Shown: positions 32,243 through 45,124, counted from the stretch's first letter. The stretch is DNA of 45,376 nucleotides from Podochytrium sp. JEL0797 (GCA_027596195.1 JADGJG010000095.1:1-45376); one strand, 5' to 3'. Translations and numbers: made by a program. Notes: generated from the sequence alone by a model not told the origin.

Positions 32243-34928
32243 ATGAACGTCTTGCTGATTGGATCAGGCGGCAGAGAACACGCATTGGCCCTTGGTCTTG
32301 CTGCCAGTGAAACCGTCGGAAAAGTCTTTGTCGCCCCAGGTTTGGAATCGTGGCCAAAGTCAGATTGCAGGGATACTCACACGCTCTCTGTTCAGGAAAC
32401 GGGGGAACGGAAACTGCTGGAACCAAGATTTCCAATGTCAACTTGAGCGAGGTTGCTGCGTTGACCAAGTTTGCGGTCGAGAACCAGGTGCGGAATGCAG
32501 CAACGGATTGTGATATCGCATGGGACTAACCTGCGCGATAGGTTGGACTTGTCGTTGTTGGGCCGGAACAACCTCTCTCTGAGGGAATCAGTGACGCGTT
32601 CAAGCAGGGTAAATGCAGCTGTTTTCGTATCAATGCTTTCGGTTGTTGACCCACCTCTCCCCTCGCGCATGTTCAGTCGGACTCCCTGTGTTTGGGCCCT
32701 CTGCTGCCGCTGCCCAGATCGAATGCTCGAAGGTGTTTGCGAAGGACTTTATGGCACGCCACCAGATCCCAACGGCCGCGTACAAATCGTTCTCGAACGC
32801 TGCCGAGTGTGAGGCGTACGTGCGGGCGACCTACAAGGGCAGAGACTTTGTCATCAAGGCCTCTGGATTGGCTGCCGGAAAGGGTGTGTTGCTGCCCGAC
32901 ACGATCGAGGAAGGTGTCCAGGGAATCAAGGACATTATGGTTGGTGGCGAGTTTGGAGCCGCTGGAAACGAGGTTGTGATTGAGGAGAGACTCGAGGGGG
33001 AGGAAGTTTCTGTCTTGACCTTCACGGATGGATACACGATCATTCAGTGTCCTGGTGCCCAGGACCACAAGCGTGTGAACGAAAATGACCAGGTAAACAA
33101 ATGCTCGAAAGTGCGATTCGAACCCGACCTCAACGCGCAATGTCTTTGCAGGGACCCAACACTGGTGGAATGGGGGCATATGCACCTGCCCCTATCTACA
33201 CTCCAGCTCTCCAACAGCTTGTTCAACGCATCATCCTCCTCCCTGCCATCAACGGCCTCCGTCGCGAAGGCTCCCCGTTCGTCGGATGCCTCTACGCCGG
33301 TCTCATCTTGACCGCTACGGGTCCCAAAGTTATCGAATTCAACTGCCGATTCGGAGACCCCGAAACCCAAGTCGTGATTCCACTCCTCCAATCCCCACCT
33401 TTGGCCACCGTTATGATGGCTGCGGCCAAGGGATGCCTTGACAGCGTGGATGTTGTGTTCAAGAAGGCTGCTGCTGCCACTGTGGTGGTTGTGGCGCCTG
33501 GTTACCCCGGTTCCTACCCCAAGGGCAGCGAGATCACTCTCAGCCCTACCGCCAGCAACGTGTCGATTGTTCATGCGGGAACCAAGAAGGAAGGTGGAAA
33601 GTTGGTGACGAACGGTGGCCGCGTGTTGGCCGTTACCGCGGTTGCGGACAAGTTGCAGGATGCGATTCAGCAGGCCGTTGAGGGTGTCGCGAGTGTCAAG
33701 TTTGATGGGATGCATTACCGCAAGGATATTGGATTCAAGGCTTTGCGATTCCTCGCCGCAGCGGGTCAAACGAAAGGAGCCACATACGCCGAAGCCGGAG
33801 TCTCGATCGATGCCGGAAACCTCCTCGTTGAAAAGATCAAGTCGGTCGTCAAGTCCACCCGCCGCGCTGGAGCGGACGCTGACATTGGTGGTTTCGGAGG
33901 AGTCTTTGACATGAAGGCTGCCGGATACGATCACGATACGCTCCTCGTGTCTGGAACCGATGGAGTCGGAACGAAGCTCAAGGTTGCGCACTTGGTCAAC
34001 AAGCACGACACGATTGGAATCGATTTGGTCGCCATGAGTGTCAACGACGTGCTTGTGCAGGGTGCGGAGCCACTCTTCTTCTTGGATTACTACGGTTGTT
34101 CGAGGCTGGAGGTGGATGTCGCGAAGCAAGTTGTTGCCGGTATTGCCGAGGGATGCTTGCAGAGCAACTGTGCCTTGATTGGAGGCGAGACTGCCGAGAT
34201 GCCTGGAATGTACCTCCCAGGAGACTACGACCTGGCTGGATTCGTTGTCGGAGCCGTGAAACGTCACCAACTCCTTCCCCGTATGGAGCTCATCAATCCG
34301 GATACGGATGTGATTCTTGGGCTGCCGTCGAGTGGTGTGCACTCGAACGGATACTCTCTTGTCCGTCACGTAGTCAACTCGAGCGGATTGAGCTATACTT
34401 CCCCATGCCCTTGGAAGCCCGAGGACAGTTTGGGCAACGCATTGCTCACCCCCACTCGGATTTACGTGAAGGAGCTGTTGCCAGTATTGAGACAGGGACT
34501 CGTGAAGGCCTTGAGTCACATCACGGGAGGTGGATTCACTGACAACATCCCAAGATGTTTGCCAAAGGATGTCGGCGTCGAGGTGGATGCCAAGTCATAC
34601 GAATTGCCGGCTGTGTTCAAGTGGTTGAAACAGGAGGGAAAGATTGCCGATGGTGAGTTGATTTGTTTGTTTCCCTCCTTTTCAGAGTGAACACTAAATT
34701 GAACACTAAATTGTGAATTTTAAAACAGCCGAGCTTGCAAGAACTTTCAACTGCGGTATTGGAATGGTCCTCGTTGTCGACAGGGCCAACGTTGCGGAGG
34801 TTGTCAAGTCTGTGGAAGCTTTGGGTGGCGGTCCAGTTGCTCACTTGGGTCGCTGCACGCGTGTGGCGAAGGACTGCAGCGACCATGAGCGCGTCAAGAT
34901 GCTCAACACCGCGTCCGCTTGGAACTGA
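32243..34928 (+). CDS. ADE5,7: Bifunctional GARS-AIRS purine synthesis enzyme
   Basis: Carries phosphoribosylamine-glycine ligase (step 2) and phosphoribosylformylglycinamidine cyclo-ligase (step 5) of de novo purine synthesis. Six exons: 32243-32339, 32396-32487, 32542-32608, 32677-33092, 33152-34652, 34729-34928; 790 residues, as in yeast Ade5,7. The GARS half has [30 protein letters not shown] (ATP-grasp), [14 protein letters not shown] and [11 protein letters not shown]. The AIRS half has [37 protein letters not shown] and [12 protein letters not shown]. The C terminus (CGIGMVLVV) closes AIRS and there is no GART domain, which matches fungi rather than animals. Confidence 0.96.
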
Positions 34929-35064
34929 TTGTTTTTCTTCACGTTTTTAATAAACATTTTGTTTTGGATAATTTCTTTCTTCATGGCCAAAAATGAAACA
35001 AAAAAGACAGAACAAAAAAATAACGCGGTAAAGGTGACGGCCACACGACAGATATAGATGAATT

Positions 35065-36221
35065 TTAGGCCCAGACCTGGAAGAAGAAGTTAGTATCGAT
35101 GCGATAGAAAAGAATCACCAAAAGCCAAACCTTGAGCAAACTGTCCCAACTTCCCGTGCACAACCCCATACCATCTGATGAGATCCCCAAACACGATACT
35201 CTGTTCTCGTGAGCCGCCAGAGCAGTCACTCTCTCCCCCTTCAGTGTGTCCCACACGTTGCAATTGAAGTCTTCGTATCCAGCAAACATCAGACGACCAG
35301 ACACGCTAAATGCGACACTGGTAATTCCGCACAGAATGTTGTCATGCGTGTATTGCATCAATTCTCGGTCGGCCCTCAAATCAAACAAACGACACGACGC
35401 GTCGTCACTTCCTGAACCGAAGGCTTGACCATCCGGGAAGAACTGCACCGCATTGATATCACTTTCATGACCCGTGAAAGTCTGTACACAACGACCCGTG
35501 CGGATATCCCACACTTTTGCGGTGGCGTCACAAGCACCGGACACGAAAATGTTCTTGTCGGGGCTCAGGGAAAGGAACATGACGTCCCCAGTGTGATCTG
35601 TAAACTCGAGAGTCTTGACTCCTGCATCAATGTCCCACAACATGCAGGACATATCACCAGAAGCTGTGATGATTTGTCTGTCGGAAAGGAATCTGCAGCA
35701 CGAGAGGTACCCGGTGTGCGCGTTGAGCTCACGCGCAACCTTGACGCTGCCTTCCTTTGTTTTGAGGTTGTAGATGCTGCACAGGTTGTCGAGTCCTCCA
35801 CAGGCCACGTAGTTTCCACTCGGCGCGAACGCGCACGTCATGACCCAGGATGAACGGAGGGGGATGGCGTGGATTTTGTTGGTCGTGAAGGAGTCCCAGA
35901 CAATCAGTTTACCGTCTTGAGAAGCGGAAACGAGGTGGCGCTTGTCACAGGCCCAGTGCATGGCGTAAATCTTTGCGAGGTGGCCTTTGAGCGTGCGGCG
36001 GACTTTCATATTCACAGATTCGGCCTTTTCTTGGTCAGCTGCTACGGCTTTCACTGTTGTTATAGAAATGAGTTAATGTGAGAAGAAGATTTACGCGGGG
36101 GAAAAAATTAAATCAACATACGCGTCGTGTCTGCAAGGGCATCCTTCTTTTGCTTAATCTTCTCCTTCAAGGCTTCTGCCTCTTTTCTAGCGGCGGCGAT
36201 TCTGTCTGCGATATCACCCAT
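35065..36221 (-). CDS. Heterotrimeric G-protein beta subunit
   Basis: WD40 propeller that pairs with G-gamma and G-alpha at the plasma membrane to relay receptor signals. Exons 36221-36122, 36053-35131, 35076-35065; 344 residues, the usual length. The N-terminal helix ([20 protein letters not shown]) is the G-gamma-binding coiled coil. Seven WD repeats follow, for example [56 protein letters not shown] and [10 protein letters not shown]. The last exon codes only VWA plus stop, an arrangement that completes the final blade (LLKVWA). A yeast Ste4 or plant AGB1 type homologue; the N terminus lacks the extra extension of Ste4. Confidence 0.95.
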
Positions 36222-37133
36222 GTTTTATCTATGAAAAATGAAGAATGAGTGTCGGAGAATTTGGGGGTTTTGGGACAAGATCCCGCAACCGGGCGCAACT
36301 GGAGTGACGAGTTTTACGCGAGACGGAGTTTTTTGAGTTGCCCCGTTCGAAAAAGACAGCGCTCGCTTCGTGATTGACATTGTCGCGGAGGTGGCACTCA
36401 CATATGATTTTGGAGCGGAATAGATTGTTTTCGCTTGTTCCAAGAGTTCGGTATTGAAGTCTGTGATGTATCAGTTAGATTTCTACGTTTGTCAATGTGA
36501 GGGGACGTTCGATTGTTCGTTTGGACGCGTGCAGAAACTCGCATCCCCTTGGGCGCACTTCTGATTCACGATCGCCTTCACGGACAGATGCTGGCTGATA
36601 TGAGCGTCGCTCTGCGCCACTATTGCGTGTGAAGATGCGATAACTCACCCACAGAGAGTCGGAGAGGGCCCTCAGAAAATGTTTTTTCAAAGGCAGATTG
36701 TCACGCGAAAGAAGAAGGCCGAAAAAAATCCCCATTGTCTTCGGAATCATTCTTTGTCCTCGTGCATTTTCGTGATATAAGTTTTTGATCCCGTTTCTCT
36801 TTTAGTAAGACTCGGATCGGTCCAAAATACATTATGAGGAATCGTATTTTAACTTTTCTTGTGCAAAGGGAGGGAGGCGGAGGATTTGATCAAGGATGCG
36901 AAAGTAATCCCCTTCAAGGATATCGGTGATAAAAAAGCAAGTAGAGTCAAAAATAGTGAAATGGTAGAAGCGCTCAAAATTTCCTCTGGTGATTAGATCG
37001 CCCTGTTGACTGTGGTTAATTTTCAGAGTACGAGATGTGCTAGCAAACTGTTCAAGAAGGGGCTGTCTGTCCAACAAGCTCCAACAAAGGGTGGGGTTTT
37101 TTTGCGATCGTCCTTTTTGTTCAAAAATCGAAA
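36222..37133. other. Long spacer between G-beta and eS1, with weak minus-strand coding hints
   Basis: 912 bases between divergent genes. Minus-strand frames show protein-like pieces flanked by splice-like sites, such as FNTELLEQAKTIYSAPKSY followed by GTGAGT near 36395, SQHLSVKAIVNQKCAQGDAS near 36590, and a 140-codon open frame (37254-36832) ending FAQEKLKYDSS. They do not join into one convincing model and I recognise no family. They may be spliced leader exons of the G-beta gene, a small unrecognised gene, or chance. Confidence 0.25.
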
Positions 37134-38606
37134 ATGTATGGTCACCTGCACCCCCATTTTCAACAACCGCATACTTACCGCATTCAACCCATACCCCACC
37201 GTGCGTGCCTCCTATTCGTATCCGTATCCATTCCAGGGCTGTCGGAAAGAACAAGTAAGTCCAGAGTCGCTTGCCGGGTGTGCGTTCGAAACGGCATCTC
37301 TAACCACTTCACTCCTTTCTACAGGCGTTTGTCAAAGGGAAAGAAGGGCCTCAAGAAGAAGGTGTAAGTACCTTACCGACCGTATAAGCCAGCGGATGAT
37401 GTCTGATGTCGATGGGATGGCGATGGATGGTGGGGATGGAAGCGGAGGTGGAAGGAGGGCATGGCTCGAACTTGACTCCCATGCGTGAATCGAATCAGCA
37501 ACTCCAACTGTCCCCGAATCGACGAATCCAAATCGAATACTGCAAACCTATGAGCTTGAAGACGGGGAGGGCTCGTGAATGAACGGATCGGAACCCCGTG
37601 AGGACCACACGATCCGAATCTAAACCACACCCTCTTTTCTCCAGCGTCGACCCATTCACCCGTAAGGACTGGTACGACATCAAGGCGCCGTCCTTCTTCG
37701 ACACCCGTACCGTCGGAAAGACTCTTGTCAACCGTACCCAGGGTTTGAGTGAGTATTCGCAGAAAATACTTCCCAATGGCCCTGCCGAGCGCTCGAATCA
37801 GCAAATACTATCAAAGCGGATCGAACGAATTTTGCGGTTGCGAGAATACGCCTTGGCGGCTGAATCCTACAATTTCCGAAATTCTGGAGTCGGAACGAAC
37901 TTGGAACGAAAAAGCGACGCTCGATTCGACATTACCCCGCCATCCGCAAACACCATATCACGATTCTAAACTATTCCTTTGTTTTTCAGAGAACGCCAAC
38001 GACTTCTTGCGCAACCGTGTCCTCGAGGTCAACCTCGCTGACCTCTCCAAGAACCAGGAGGACGGTTTCCGCAAGGTCAAGCTCCAAATCCAGGAGATCC
38101 AGGGAAAGAACTGCCTGACCAACTTCTACGGAATGGACTTCACCTCTGACAAGCTCCGCTCCATGGTCAAGAAGTGGCAATCTCTCATTGAGGCCCACAT
38201 TGACGTCAAGACCACCGACGGTTACCTCGTCCGCCTCTTCACCATTGCCTTCACCAAGCGTAGACAGAACCAGGTCAAGAAGACCACCTACGCCACCTCT
38301 GCCCAGATCCGTGCCATCCGTAAGAAGATGTTCGAGATCATGACCCGTGAGGTTTCCACCTGCGACTTGAAGGAGCTCGTCCAGAAGTTGATGCCGGAGG
38401 TTATCGGAAAGGCCATCGAGAAGGCCACCCAGGGTATCTACCCGCTCCAGAACGTGTACGTCCGCAAGGTTAAGATCTTGAAGGCGCCCAAGTTTGACCT
38501 CGGAAAACTTTTGGAGCTCCACGGAGACTCTGGTTCTGCTGAGTCCGGAAAGACCGTCCCTGGATCCAAGGACTTCAAGGAGCCAGCCATTCTCGACTCT
38601 GTCTAA
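37134..38606 (+). CDS. RPS1: 40S ribosomal protein eS1 (RPS3A/Rps1)
   Basis: Small-subunit ribosomal protein. Coding exons: 37134-37135 (only AT of the start codon), 37237-37254, 37325-37363, 37645-37748, 37990-38606; 259 residues. The start codon is split by an intron: AT at 37134-37135, donor GTATGG at 37136, acceptor TTCCAG, then G|GCT GTC GGA, giving [20 protein letters not shown], exactly the family N terminus. No other ATG lies in frame. The rest ([31 protein letters not shown], [52 protein letters not shown]) is fully conserved. Introns 3 and 4 (281 and 241 nt) are much longer than others here. Codons are strongly C-biased, as in a highly expressed gene. Confidence 0.95.
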
Positions 38607-38663
38607 ATTCGTATGATGATGTTTGTCAACTTGTTGCGTTGAGGGGAGAAGGTCATGAGTGCC

Positions 38664-38669
38664 AATAAA
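38664..38669 (+). terminator. Polyadenylation signal of eS1
   Basis: AATAAA about 58 bases after the eS1 stop codon. Confidence 0.5.
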
Positions 38670-39066
38670 CTCGTTCAGAAAGAATATATTTTTTATGTAG
38701 TCATTCATTCGAGAAAAATTGAAGGAGGACGTCGATGACGAGCCAGGAGTAGGCGCAATGATGGAAACAGTCCCATACTCGCAGGAAGGGTTTCGAGGTC
38801 AAGGACTTACACGTCGATTTGCAAAAAAAAGAAATTGCTTTTGAAGGAATCGTTTCACGTGTTTCACGGTCGTGTCTGCGTTTATTGAACACAGCACGAG
38901 CAAATTATAACGAGAACAGATAATAGAAAAAAAACAAAACGAAACACAACAGAACACCACGAGAACCGCCCTCCAACTGCAAGACCCTCTACAATCCATC
39001 CCCATGCAACATGGAAAAAGTTCTCACGACACCAACAAGAAATAAAAAGGGAAACAGAAAGGTTTT
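38670..39066. other. Convergent 3' region between eS1 and GSK3, no gene seen
   Basis: About 400 bases of AT-rich sequence between two convergent stop codons, with A-rich runs on the plus strand (aaaaaaaagaaattgc, gaaaaaaaacaaaac). I see nothing else. Confidence 0.5.
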
Positions 39067-40955
39067 CTAGTTCAAGACGGCGTGCTCGATCGTGATGGGT
39101 TTGAATGTTTCCAGCTCGATTCCTTTCGCACGGAGAGCAGCTTCGGCATGAGTTGGGACCAGTTTGCGGTTCAGATCGGGTCTGATGGACAGTTCTATTC
39201 AAGAAAAATGGCAAGAGAATGAGTATCGCGAACCAAAAAAAAGAACACCGTTTTCCCGCTCAAAATCCAACATACCCAACGGCGAGAAATCAAACAACGG
39301 CGGCAAATCTTTCCCGGTCACCAGCTTGGTCTCCTCCTTCCTCAACTCATCAAAAAACTCGTGCGTCATGCCCTCAATCGCAGTCAACCGAATCGTGGGC
39401 GTGTACTCCAACAGCTTCGTCAACAGGTCCAAACTGTCGGGTGTCGTGGTGCGGGATCGGAACACTTTGGCCCACGAGCATGGTTTGATTTGCGGGAACT
39501 TGTATTCCGTGTAGTTTTGGTTCATGGCTTTGATTTGCTCGCGCGTCGGGGTGCCGAGGACTTTGATGATTTCCACGAGTTGGTCAACACCGGATTCTCC
39601 GGGGAAGAGAGGTTGGCCCAGCATGAGTTCTGCCATGACACAGCCCGTTGACCAGACATCTGTTGAAGAGGAGTTTCGGGTTTGAGTGACGTTCGGAAGG
39701 TGCCGGGAGCCATGAACACGCAGCGGTATAGACGCCAAGACAAAAAGCAGAAACAATACATACCAATAGTCACTCCATAGTTTGTACTTCCGAATATCAG
39801 TTCCGGTGCTCGGTAGTACCGCGAGCAAATGTAACTCACATTCGGCTCGCCCGCAACCAAAATCTTGGCCGATCCAAAGTCGCAAAGTTTGAGAATTCCA
39901 GAGTTGGGGTCAAGGAGCTGTCAACGAAAAAGAGGGGCAGTCAGTTTTAGACAATTCCACGCGACGATGACAAATCACCAAACTCACCAGATTCTGCGGT
40001 TTGATATCTCTGTGGCAGATTCCCAACGCGTGAGTGTATGCGAGTGACCGCAAGAGTTGGTACATGTAAAGCTGGAAGAAGAGAATTGATGAGAATCTTC
40101 GAAAGAACAACGTAACATCACGCAAAGCAGGGGCAACGCGATCCATCCTCGAAACAAACCTTGATACTCAGCATAGGCATCGTTTGCTTAATTTTAGAAT
40201 AGTGGCGACTGGCTCTATAGATGGTTTCGGGCACAAATTCGAGCACGAGGTTCAAGAAAACTTCCTCCTTCTTGTCGCCGTTGGAATAAAAGAAGGCTTT
40301 CAAGGCAACGACATTTGGATGTGACACGAGACGCATAATTTGAAGCTCGCGGTTCTGTGAACAATAATAATTAGAAATAAAAAACGTGTTACAGATGTCA
40401 CTCGATTTCGCCCGACAATCTGACTACTCCAAGCACTCTCTCGCTATAGAAATGATTCCGAGACACGTTCCACATTTTCGTGATATCATTTTCGTCCCGA
40501 GACGCGCCGCGCCCCCTCTCTCCCCTTTGGTTTGAATCCCGAACAGCGTCGACGTGACAGTTACCTTGAATCTTTTGTCCTGCAACACCTTCTTGATAGC
40601 GCCGTATTCCCCCGAGTCCAAAAGCTTCGCCTGGAACACGACGCCAAACGATCCGTTCCCAATAACTTTGTAGTTTGTGTATGACAGCTCGATCGATTCG
40701 CCCGTCTTGCCGTCGTTAGCCATCACGGTCACGACCTTTGACGAGTCGGGCTCATCTGTGCGGCAAGAGAACAGAGGTCAGCACGCAAAGATTTGTCGGG
40801 TGGACCTCCCGTCAAATCGAGACACAAAAGTGCCGCAACACAACGGGGGAAGCCGTTGAGACTCAACTGCTCAGTTTGATCCCGTTGATGACGTTGTCGG
40901 AGGCCGGCTTTGGCGGTGCCGCGGCGGCGGCGGCGGAGTCTTTTTGCGTCTCCAT
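39067..40955 (-). CDS. Glycogen synthase kinase-3 family protein kinase (GSK3/Mck1/Rim11-like)
   Basis: Serine/threonine kinase of the GSK3/shaggy family. Exons 40955-40868, 40755-40565, 40354-40160, 40071-39988, 39918-39774, 39659-39276, 39194-39067; 404 residues. Glycine loop [15 protein letters not shown], catalytic Lys in [33 protein letters not shown], and DFGSAK. The activation-loop Tyr of GSK3 is in [17 protein letters not shown]. Also conserved are [20 protein letters not shown] and [14 protein letters not shown]. The C terminus has [16 protein letters not shown], typical of the family. The N terminus starts with an alanine run ([13 protein letters not shown]) encoded by GCC/GCG repeats and lacks the mammalian GSK3-beta inhibitory Ser context. 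All seven exons join in phase. Confidence 0.95.
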
Positions 40956-41500
40956 ATTGAATGTGTTTTTTCGAAAAGACTTTCCAATACTTTTCAAACT
41001 ATTTTACTAGAAATTGAAGAATTGGAAGAGGGGTCAAGCTTAGCGAGGGTTTGTATGTATAAGATGGCAATCTGGGGGTGCTCCCCTCAAAAGGAAGAAA
41101 GAATGGGAAAATCTTCCAAACACAGAGTGGAAGAAGAAGGGGAGCGAGCGCGAAAGTGGCTGATACAGAGCAGGATGTGCGGTGGCGCTCTGTCACTCGA
41201 AGATGCTCAACAAGATATCGAGCAAAGTGGAAACAAAGGACCTCGCTCGCCTTTCTCCACAAAATCAAATCAACAAGGTTATTTGTTAGTATAATATAAA
41301 GTTTAAAAGATGGAAATGGAAGTACTCGCCCTCTCGAAAAAAGAAATGGTGGTATTCTGATCCACCTTCAACTCGTCAAGCAAATTCTCTATTCATTCCA
41401 CTGATTCATGAGGCTGGGAGACCTGAAGGATCAAGGACATTGCAGACGTTCCAAATGGGGAGTGTCCCCAGAGTGTTCTCCAAGTCCGGAAAAAACAAAT
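40956..41500. other. Divergent promoter region between GSK3 and the E2 gene
   Basis: 545 bases with no credible coding frame. It includes an A-rich block (gaaaaaagaaatgg, about 41336-41349) and a short AT-rich stretch (agtataatataaag near 41290) that could be a TATA-like element. Nothing further seen. Confidence 0.45.
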
Positions 41501-42608
<1,108 letters not shown>

Positions 42609-42849
42609 TTCAAAACAATGCTTTCGATATTGCGCATCTTTTTTATGATTTTAATGTTGCAAATCACGAGTAGTGAAGAAATTGAAATGTCAAAGGGGGT
42701 GAAAACGTCATGAAAATGCTTTGAAAATAATGCGTCCAAATTTTTGTTTAACAAATAGGAAGAAAAAATTTCAAAATTTTAATTATTCACTTTTAGATAA
42801 AAAGGGGGATAAATGAAACATAGGCGATGAATGAAAACGGCCACCTTCC

Positions 42850-42856
42850 TACAAAA
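42850..42856 (+). promoter_or_regulatory. Degenerate TATA position of first peroxidase copy
   Basis: TACAAAA, 66 bases before the ATG. The second copy has TATAAAA at the same distance in otherwise identical surroundings, so this copy's TATA box is altered by one base. Confidence 0.5.
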
Positions 42857-42915
42857 CGCGTTCACCTCCCTCCAAGAAAAACACAAACCCCCAACTCCTC
42901 CGCCCACACTTGAGA

Positions 42916-44406
42916 ATGAAACTCAACTTTCTGCCTCTCGTCCTTGCAGCCGCCGTCCAAGGCTTGTCAGTTCCAAGACAGCAGCCCCTCATCTCGCAGG
43001 CGGAAATCGCTGGTCAAGTCGAGACCATGTTCCGCTCGCTTTCCGTTTGCCAGCAACAATGCGTCTCGAATCAGCTCGTCCTCCATATGGGAATGTCTCA
43101 CTTGACTGCAGGTGTCTTGACTTTCAACGACCTCCTTTTTGCTTGCACGGAGTTTGCCACACTGCAATTTGCGCTCGAAAACTGCGGCACCCAGGCATGT
43201 GTGCTGGATGGAAACCTCAACGTGAACCCTTGGGTGAGTGCCAAAACAGTTGAATATCTTAAACGGATGAGTACTAACTTTGATCAATAGCAACAAGCTT
43301 GTGCCGTTGTCGTTGCTGCAGACATTCGCGATATTGACATCCAAGTGTTGCAGTCCAACCCTGCGATTGGTGGATGGTACCCTTACTACACAAACACTCT
43401 CACGGACTTTGACTGGATCAATATTCGGGAGGCCATCAAGTCAATTGTCCAAATCAAGCAATACGGACCAGTTTTCTTGCGTCTTTCTTGGCACGACGCT
43501 CAAACTGGGAACATCGATTTCGGAAGCGGTGGGCCTCACGCGACCATGATGGTACAGAATCCGGAGGATACAGACAACAGGGGGCTCCAAAGAGCGATTG
43601 ATGCGTTGGAGCCGATTTATGAAAGATATGAGGGCAAAATTTCGAGAGCCGATCTGTGGTCCTATGCTGGTGCAGTTGCAGTTCGTGTGATGGGTGGTCC
43701 AATTGCTCGTTGGAGACCAGGGCGAAATGATCTCAGTGATATTCGTCAAGCCAGACTCTCTGAGGCCAACAGGCTCCTTGATCCATTGGACAGCTGGGAT
43801 GTCATTCGTGGCAAGTTTGCCAGCATGGGACTGAATCAGACGGATGCCGCAGCTCTTGTCTTTGGTGGACATGGCGTTGGTAGATGCCACAGACAGTATT
43901 CCGGTTACCACGGCCCTTGGTGAGTTTTGCTATTTTTGCACAAGCAATGAATGGAAACTGACTCTTTTGTTAAATGCAGGACTGGCCAGGAACACACCTT
44001 CAGTCATTTCTACGCCACTCTTCTGAATCCAGCCTCTCCGAGTGTGGATGAGCCACTTCCTCAAGTCAAACCGGGCGCCTTCCAAACCGATTCGACCAAC
44101 CCAGTAAACGACGGATTTACACTTGTCCTTCCAAGTGACACTGCAATTATCACGGCCATCTTGGACTTGGCTCATTCGGCAGGCGGAGGACCCGGCCCAG
44201 CAGCCGACAAAGTCTTTCTCCGATTCGGCTCCAACACAGATAAGAGTCGTGCTTCCCGCGACGTCTTCTTCAACTATTTTGTGGATGCCTATTCGCGTTT
44301 GTTGGAGGTGACTTTGGATCCGGAGTTTTTGGGCAATTTCGTCTCCCCAGACCCTGCGGACCCATTCGGATTGTTCCCCGCTGGAGAAGCCGTCTTTGTC
44401 GTTTAG
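42916..44406 (+). CDS. Secreted heme peroxidase, class I (CCP/APX)-like, with Cys-rich N-terminal region
   Basis: Exons 42916-43233, 43291-43919, 43980-44406; 457 residues. Signal peptide MKLNFLPLVLAAAVQG. An N-terminal region of about 100 residues follows with six or more Cys (CQQQC, CTEF, ENCGTQAC, QQAC), of unknown function. The catalytic domain resembles cytochrome c/ascorbate peroxidases: distal Arg, Trp and His in FLRLSWHDAQTG, DNRGLQRAIDALEPIYE, SRADLWSYAGAVAVRVMGGP, proximal His in GGHGVGRCHRQYSGYHGPW, and the Asp partner in LVLPSD. Trp at the CCP radical position is in YHGPW. Class I enzymes are normally mitochondrial, plastid or cytosolic, so a signal peptide plus Cys-rich module is unusual. 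Electron donor unknown. A second copy starts 2268 bases downstream. Confidence 0.85.
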
Positions 44407-45117
44407 TATCGTTTTTTCCGAATTTTTAGTTTCTCATTTGCAGTATGTCCTTGTCATTTCATATTTTTGTTTCAAATAAATACGCTATCATGGTGATTGA
44501 ATGCAATGACGAGCAGCTCAAGAGCGAAGCGTGTTTGCAGGCTGGTGGAAGGTCGACCATCATATGCAAACCCTTCTAAAGTATATCGCAGAATAGAGGA
44601 AAAGAAGTGGGGAAGTGGGAAGGTTTTCAGCCACCCAAACACGGGAAAGAAAAACGCACAATGGCAATGGGTCGAATGTATCTATATATGATTCGTCCGA
44701 GCAGAGAAAACTAACCGTCCACGCTGCGCCAAACGCTGGGTCGTGGAGCTGGCAAGGGGCTCACTGCCTCCCCCTTTTGTCCCTCAATAAAAAAAGAAAG
44801 AAGTCTTCGATTATTATTGACCTCCACTACTTCCCCCCTCCTTCTTTCCTTTACGAGTAATGTCCACACTCAATAACCTGAAAAATCAAAACTTTCAATA
44901 ATTAGCCAAAACAACCGCGTTCTGTACTGCCCTCACACATTGGGTGGAGTTCTGTTTTGTTTTTGACGGGTAAATGCACTGGGCCTTAATTATGTCATAA
45001 GTTAAAAAAATCAACTCTTCTCATTATTCGCACTTCACGTAAGGTTAAAATTACGTAAGAGGCACGTACATGGGTGATGAATGAAAAATCGGTGATGAAT
45101 GAAACAGACCACCTTCC
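44407..45117 (+). other. Intergenic spacer between tandem peroxidase copies
   Basis: About 710 bases. AATAAA at 44475-44480 is the likely polyadenylation signal of the first peroxidase. The rest is AT-rich with no credible gene. Near its end ggtgatgaatgaaa occurs twice in a row (about 45073-45107); the first copy has one related element. Confidence 0.55.
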
Positions 45118-45124
45118 TATAAAA
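45118..45124 (+). promoter_or_regulatory. TATA box of second peroxidase copy
   Basis: TATAAAA, 66 bases before the ATG of the second copy, followed by a 5' UTR identical to that of the first copy. Confidence 0.65.

Noticed and set aside
33044..34519. 491-codon open frame on the minus strand opposite ADE5,7
   Set aside because: Shadow of a strongly codon-biased gene; low-complexity translation with no domain.
37390..37410. Box C/D snoRNA candidate (ggatgatgtctga) in eS1 intron 3
   Set aside because: Only one weak C-like and one CTGA-like box directly adjacent to each other; no terminal stem or properly spaced box pair seen.
37373..37804. 143-codon minus-strand frame in eS1 intron 3
   Set aside because: Spans an intron and an eS1 exon, has no family features and is opposite a highly conserved gene.
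44497..44860. Short plus-strand frames downstream of the peroxidase
   Set aside because: No splice-linked conserved sequence, composition like spacer DNA, and a polyadenylation signal just upstream.
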